64,000 nt of DNA, taken from assembly GCF_003992675.1 (NCBI RefSeq), contig NZ_RZMZ01000015.1:836796-900795 (forward strand), given 5' to 3'. Source of the DNA: Flagellimonas marinaquae. GTDB lineage: Bacteria; Bacteroidota; Bacteroidia; Flavobacteriales; Flavobacteriaceae. Positions 60,694 through 64,000 of the stretch are shown in pieces. Each line of letters starts with the position of its first letter. The stretch's first letter is position 1. The notes beneath the pieces were generated by a model. The model searched no databases, was not told the DNA's origin, and saw only the letters and a list, made by a program, of their open reading frames with translations. The position numbers were made by a program, and so were the translations under genes.

Positions 60694-62832
60694 TTAAAGG
60701 GCTTTTCCTTCCAAGTCCAAAATGAACGCATATTCCTTTGCCGTTTCCTTCAAAGCCTCAAAACGGCCCGATGCCCCGCCGTGTCCTGCATCCATATTGG
60801 TATCCAAAAACAACAGGTTATCATCCGTTTTGTACTCTCGCAATTTGGCCACCCATTTGGCAGGCTCCCAATACTGCACCTGCGAATCATGTAGACCTGT
60901 GGACACGTACATATGCGGATACGCCTTGGCCTCCACATTATCATACGGTGAATAGGATTTCATGTAATCATAATACTCCTTTTCGTTCGGATTGCCCCAT
61001 TCGTCGTACTCACCGGTGGTAAGCGGAATCGTATCGTCCAACATGGTGGTGACCACATCCACAAAGGGTACGGCTGCGATGATACCATGGTACAATTGAG
61101 GTTCCATATTTATGATGGCTCCCATCAAAAGTCCCCCGGCAGAGCCGCCCATGGCGTACAAATGCTCGGAGCTGGTATATTTTTTTTCTATCAAAAATTT
61201 ACTGACATCGATAAAATCAGTGAATGTATTCTTTTTCTGTAACAATTTTCCATCCTCGTACCAAGGCCTTCCCAAATATTCACCACCCCTCACATGTGCA
61301 ATGGCATAGATAAACCCGCGATCTAGCAAGCTCAATCGTATAGATGAAAAATATGGGTCCATTGTAGCTCCATAAGAACCATACCCATATTGCAACAAGG
61401 GACTGGTACCATCCAAAGGGGTATCCTTCCGATAAATAAGAGAGACAGGAACTTTTTTGCCATCCCTTGCCGTGGCCCACAAACGCTCGGTTTTGTAGTT
61501 GTTCTTGTCAAATTTGCCACCCAATACCTCTTGCTGCTTCATGACAGTTTTGGTTCGGGTTTCCATGTCAAAATCAATAATGGCGTAAGGTTCGCCCATC
61601 TCATTATAGTAGTACCGGAGTATTTTAGTGTCAAAATCCAAATTTACAGAGGGACCGGCCACATAGGTTTCACTATCAAAAGGCAAATAATAAGTATCGG
61701 AACCATCCCATTTGGCTATTTTCATTTGGCTGAGACCGTTTTTGCGTTCAGTTACTACATAATAGTCCCTAAAAATCTCCACGTCTTCCAACAAAACATC
61801 TTCCTGATGCGGAATAAATTCCTCCCAGTTATCCGATGATGTATTGTTTTCGCTTGTTTTCATCAATTTAAAGTTGGTCGCGGCGTCTTTATTGGTCAAT
61901 ACATAAAAATCGCCCTCAAAATGGGAAATGGAATATTCCACCCCTTTTTCACGTGGCGAGAATACCTTGAATTTTCCATTGGGGTCATCAGCATCCAAAA
62001 AGCGATATTCGGAGGTAAGGGTGCTGCTGGAACCGATCACGATATAATCCCGGGATTTAGTTTTGTACACGAAAGTATTGTAGGTTGAGTCCTTTTCGTG
62101 GAAAACCAGTTCATCCTCCTCAGCTGAGGTGCCCAAAACATGCTTGAAGATTTTATCCGACCGCAGGGTCACTGGGTCTTTTTTGGTATAGAAAAGCGTT
62201 TTGTTATCGTTGGCCCAAACAGAACTTCCCGTAGTGTTCTCAATGATATCAGGGAATATTTCACCCGATTCCAGGTTTTTTATTTGAATGTTGTACTGCC
62301 GTCGTGAAATCGTATCCATTCCAAAGGAAGCCAATTTATTATCAGGGCTAATGGAAACTCCCCGAAGGTTAAAGTATTCGTGGCCCTCCGCCATTTGGTT
62401 GCAATCGAACAACAACTCCTCCTCGGCATCCAAGCTCCCTTTTTTTCTGGAATAAATTGGATACTCTTTACCTTCTTCGTAGCGGGTGATGTACCAATAA
62501 CCATCCAATTGGTAGGGGACGGATTCATCATCTTCCTTGATTCTTCCTTTCATTTCTTCAAAAAGTTCCTCTTGGAATTTATGGGTATGGGCCGTCATCT
62601 TTTGGAAATACTCGTTTTCCGCATTCAGGTAGTCGAGCACCTGTTGGTCTTCCCTATTGTTCATCCAATAGTAGTCATCGATTCTAACATCACCGTGTTT
62701 TTCGAGCTTGGTAGGATGCTTTGGAGCTACAGGGGGAGTAATATTCATGGATTCGTCTTTGTTGTTTTTGCAAGCGGTGGCAAAAATAAGGCATAATACC
62801 AGAATAGATAATCTTGAAATCATTTGTTTCAT
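60694..62832 (-). CDS. S9 family (oligopeptidase B-like) peptidase, lipoprotein
   Basis: 712-aa prolyl oligopeptidase-type serine peptidase, lipid-anchored: ILVLCLIFATAC is a good lipobox. An N-terminal beta-propeller (about 60-420) is followed by the alpha/beta-hydrolase domain: YGSYGATMDPYFSSIRLSLL, nucleophile Ser564 in MGGSAGGLLMG, Asp649 in GLHDSQVQYW and His684 in DAGHGGASGR. Lys/Arg-specific cleavage of small peptides is the family role. ATG 62832 is preferred because it starts the signal. No operon partner. Confidence 0.92.
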   Translation of the reverse strand: MKQMISRLSILVLCLIFATACKNNKDESMNITPPVAPKHPTKLEKHGDVRIDDYYWMNNREDQQVLDYLNAENEYFQKMTAHTHKFQEELFEEMKGRIKEDDESVPYQLDGYWYITRYEEGKEYPIYSRKKGSLDAEEELLFDCNQMAEGHEYFNLRGVSISPDNKLASFGMDTISRRQYNIQIKNLESGEIFPDIIENTTGSSVWANDNKTLFYTKKDPVTLRSDKIFKHVLGTSAEEDELVFHEKDSTYNTFVYKTKSRDYIVIGSSSTLTSEYRFLDADDPNGKFKVFSPREKGVEYSISHFEGDFYVLTNKDAATNFKLMKTSENNTSSDNWEEFIPHQEDVLLEDVEIFRDYYVVTERKNGLSQMKIAKWDGSDTYYLPFDSETYVAGPSVNLDFDTKILRYYYNEMGEPYAIIDFDMETRTKTVMKQQEVLGGKFDKNNYKTERLWATARDGKKVPVSLIYRKDTPLDGTSPLLQYGYGSYGATMDPYFSSIRLSLLDRGFIYAIAHVRGGEYLGRPWYEDGKLLQKKNTFTDFIDVSKFLIEKKYTSSEHLYAMGGSAGGLLMGAIINMEPQLYHGIIAAVPFVDVVTTMLDDTIPLTTGEYDEWGNPNEKEYYDYMKSYSPYDNVEAKAYPHMYVSTGLHDSQVQYWEPAKWVAKLREYKTDDNLLFLDTNMDAGHGGASGRFEALKETAKEYAFILDLEGKAL

Positions 62833-63000
62833 GGAAAGTATTTTAGCCAATTTACTACTTTTGATTTTATGTTTGGAAAATATTGTTTGTTCGAAAAAGT
62901 TATAATGTCCCTAGTCCAGGCGTTGAAAAAATGTCTGGACTCCATTTAACTTGTTAGACAATGATCAACCTACGGACAATTACATGTAAAATTTGAAGAT

Positions 63001-63327
63001 ATGTTTGGAGATTTAATGGGAATGATGGGTAAAATCAAAGAAACCCAAAAGAAAGTGGAAGCTACGAAAGAGCGATTGAACACTGTGATGATTGATGAAG
63101 CATCCTCGGACGGATTGCTCAAGGTGACCTTAACGGCGAATCGTGAGATTAAATCCATCAGTATTGACGATTCTTTATTGGAAGACAAGGAACAACTGGA
63201 GGATTATTTGGTGTTAACGCTAAATAAAGCCATTGAAAAAGCTACTAAAATTAATGAAGCTGAATTGGCGGCTGTAGCCAAGGAAGGTATGCCCAACATT
63301 CCTGGAATGGAGGGTTTTTTGAAGTAA
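63001..63327 (+). CDS. YbaB/EbfC family nucleoid-associated protein
   Basis: 108-aa DNA-binding protein of the YbaB family, a small dimeric nucleoid-associated protein. [20 protein letters not shown] forms the first helix; [20 protein letters not shown] and [20 protein letters not shown] follow, and the C-terminus is [13 protein letters not shown]. It sits 168 bases after the S9 peptidase gene on the opposite strand and directly before the repeat region. TACTTTTG at 62856-62863 could serve as a distant -7 box. Confidence 0.9.
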   Translation: MFGDLMGMMGKIKETQKKVEATKERLNTVMIDEASSDGLLKVTLTANREIKSISIDDSLLEDKEQLEDYLVLTLNKAIEKATKINEAELAAVAKEGMPNIPGMEGFLK

Positions 63328-63367
63328 AATACCCCTAACGTTTCATTATACAATTCTTTTTGGAAAG

Positions 63368-63405
63368 GTCAGTTCGAGTGTTTACGGAGGAAACGTATCG
63401 AGAAC
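63368..63405 (+). repeat. REP-like repeat, copy A (38 bp)
   Basis: GTCAGTTCGAGTG-TTTACGGAGGAAACG-TATCGAGAAC. Internal inverted parts (TCGA outside, GTTT/AAAC inside) make an imperfect hairpin. Copy C is identical over all 38 bp. Confidence 0.75.
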
Positions 63406-63448
63406 CCTTTACCGCAACACTTTTTTGATCACAAGGAAACAAATACAC

Positions 63449-63491
63449 TTCTCGATACAATTTTGGCTCCGCCAAAACCACTCGAAGTGAC
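63449..63491 (-). repeat. REP-like repeat, inverted copy B
   Basis: Reverse-oriented unit starting TTCTCGATAC and ending ACTCGAAGTGAC, with a perfect internal hairpin TTTTGGC-TCC-GCCAAAA (63461-63477). Same end sequences as copies A and C but a different hairpin core. Confidence 0.75.
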
Positions 63492-63507
63492 ATCGTGGTA
63501 ATATGCA

Positions 63508-63545
63508 GTCAGTTCGAGTGTTTACGGAGGAAACGTATCGAGAAC
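63508..63545 (+). repeat. REP-like repeat, copy C (38 bp)
   Basis: Identical to copy A. It ends three bases before the GIY-YIG stop codon. Confidence 0.75.
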
Positions 63546-63548
63546 TTT

Positions 63549-63842
63549 TTATTTCTTGAAATCTTTCTTAGATAAATTCGGAAGTTTGTCAAATTCGCCT
63601 GCAATCAAGGCTTCTTTTTTGCTTTTAGACCACTTTTTGATCTGCTTTTCAACTAAAATAGCTTTGTTTGGATCTGTGAATTCACAATAATAAACCAACT
63701 CCAAAGGTCTTCTTGAATATGTATAACTATTTTTATACTTCCCTTTTTGATGAGATTCCAACCTACCTGTTAAATCTGAAGTTATTCCAGTATAAAACGT
63801 ATTGTCTGAGCATTTCAAGATATACACAAAGTAGGTTGTCAT
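63549..63842 (-). CDS. GIY-YIG nuclease family protein
   Basis: 97-aa single-domain GIY-YIG endonuclease-like protein of the UPF0213 type: YFVYILKCSDNTFYTGITSD carries the GIY and YIG equivalents (VYIL and YTGIT), RPLELVYYCEFTDPNKAILV and EKQIKKWSKSKKEALIA follow. Length is normal for this standalone family. It may cut DNA or RNA; the role of standalone members is unsettled. Its stop lies 3 bases from repeat copy C, and copy D begins 71 bases upstream of its ATG, so the gene sits inside a repeat cluster. Confidence 0.88.
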   Translation of the reverse strand: MTTYFVYILKCSDNTFYTGITSDLTGRLESHQKGKYKNSYTYSRRPLELVYYCEFTDPNKAILVEKQIKKWSKSKKEALIAGEFDKLPNLSKKDFKK

Positions 63843-63913
63843 TGTGGTTGTTAATTTCTCGATAGAACTTGGGATTTTCTAAAATAGTTAAAATAATCAT
63901 TCCGAGGAATCGT

Positions 63914-64000
63914 GTCAGTTCGAGTGTTTCAAAAGGAAACGTATCGAGAATCCTTTAATGCAACACTTTTTTGATCCCAAGGAAACAAATACACTTCTCG
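63914..64000 (+). repeat. REP-like repeat, copy D plus spacer, cut by the window edge
   Basis: GTCAGTTCGAGTG-TTTCAAAAGGAAACG-TATCGAGAAT followed by the same AT-rich spacer as after copy A. The 87 bp from 63914 to 64000 match 63368-63454 with about 8 differences, so copies A+spacer+start-of-B and D+spacer are the same compound unit; the second probably continues past the window. Confidence 0.8.

Noticed and set aside
63492..63507. CRISPR-like array from the repeats near the right end
   Set aside because: Units are few, alternately oriented, of different core sequence and with non-uniform spacers, and no cas gene is present; a REP-like mosaic explains them better.

Overview
The window reads as chromosomal DNA of a member of Bacteroidota, family Flavobacteriaceae (my guess is a marine genus near Muricauda/Flagellimonas or Maribacter; the genus is inference). 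Supporting signs are a type IX secretion (T9SS) adhesin operon with PorP/SprF and OmpA partners, several family-restricted genes (long NusB, PUR/DUF3276, DUF4834, TIGR02757, YfhO), probable Tat-exported Gfo/Idh oxidoreductases, a putative sulfonolipid gene pair, AT-rich leaders with few Shine-Dalgarno sites, and the Bacteroidota -7 promoter box TAnnTTTG just upstream of many genes. I saw no rRNA, tRNA, CRISPR array, prophage or complete insertion sequence.

Layout. 1-0.9 kb: partial folE and msrA (minus). 1.2-2.6 kb: LolD-type ATPase and a TIGR02757 protein. 2.7-5.4 kb: lipoprotein, ParD/ParE toxin-antitoxin pair, Gfo/Idh oxidoreductase. 5.6-8.9 kb: S10 carboxypeptidase, SGNH hydrolase, family 2 glycosyltransferase. 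9.0-13.2 kb: apparent operon of a BatA/vWA protein, a dihydroorotase-like protein without its metal ligands, a small membrane protein and an esterase. 13.3-18.1 kb: MBL hydrolase, unknown proteins, peroxiredoxin, cysteine-free endonuclease III, a 47-aa ORF and an ECF-like sigma factor. 18.4-21.2 kb: uvrA. 21.3-30.3 kb: a three-site LytTR-like operator, a 1501-aa type B T9SS adhesin, SprF, OmpA and an Arg/Ser-rich secreted protein. 30.3-35.9 kb: envelope glycan operon (flippase, glycosyltransferase, YfhO, DUF4834).

36-43.5 kb holds outer-membrane and family-specific proteins and a second Gfo/Idh protein. 43.6-45.4 kb is the yajC-DUF1573-nusB cluster. 45.5-50.6 kb has an ABC exporter, PUR protein, thioredoxin-like protein, GNAT, YfiT, Prx6 and a cold-shock protein. 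Between the cold-shock gene and a cyclophilin-FKBP fusion lie two tandem, mutually homologous 28- and 27-aa hydrophobic ORFs. 52-58 kb holds a SnoaL-like lipoprotein, an NYN/OST-HTH protein, a permease and several membrane proteins. 58.2-62.8 kb has an alpha-oxoamine synthase next to a cysteine-synthase homologue (candidate sulfonolipid enzymes) and an S9 peptidase. The right end holds YbaB and a GIY-YIG gene flanked on both sides by REP-like palindromic repeats.

Most promising for something undescribed: the tandem micropeptides with an ECF-type promoter (50.65-50.97 kb), the GIY-YIG gene inside repeats (63.37-64.0 kb), the three LytTR-like sites with exact 21-bp period ahead of the T9SS operon (21.32-21.38 kb), and the degenerate dihydroorotase. 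All calls come from reading the sequence; no database search was run.
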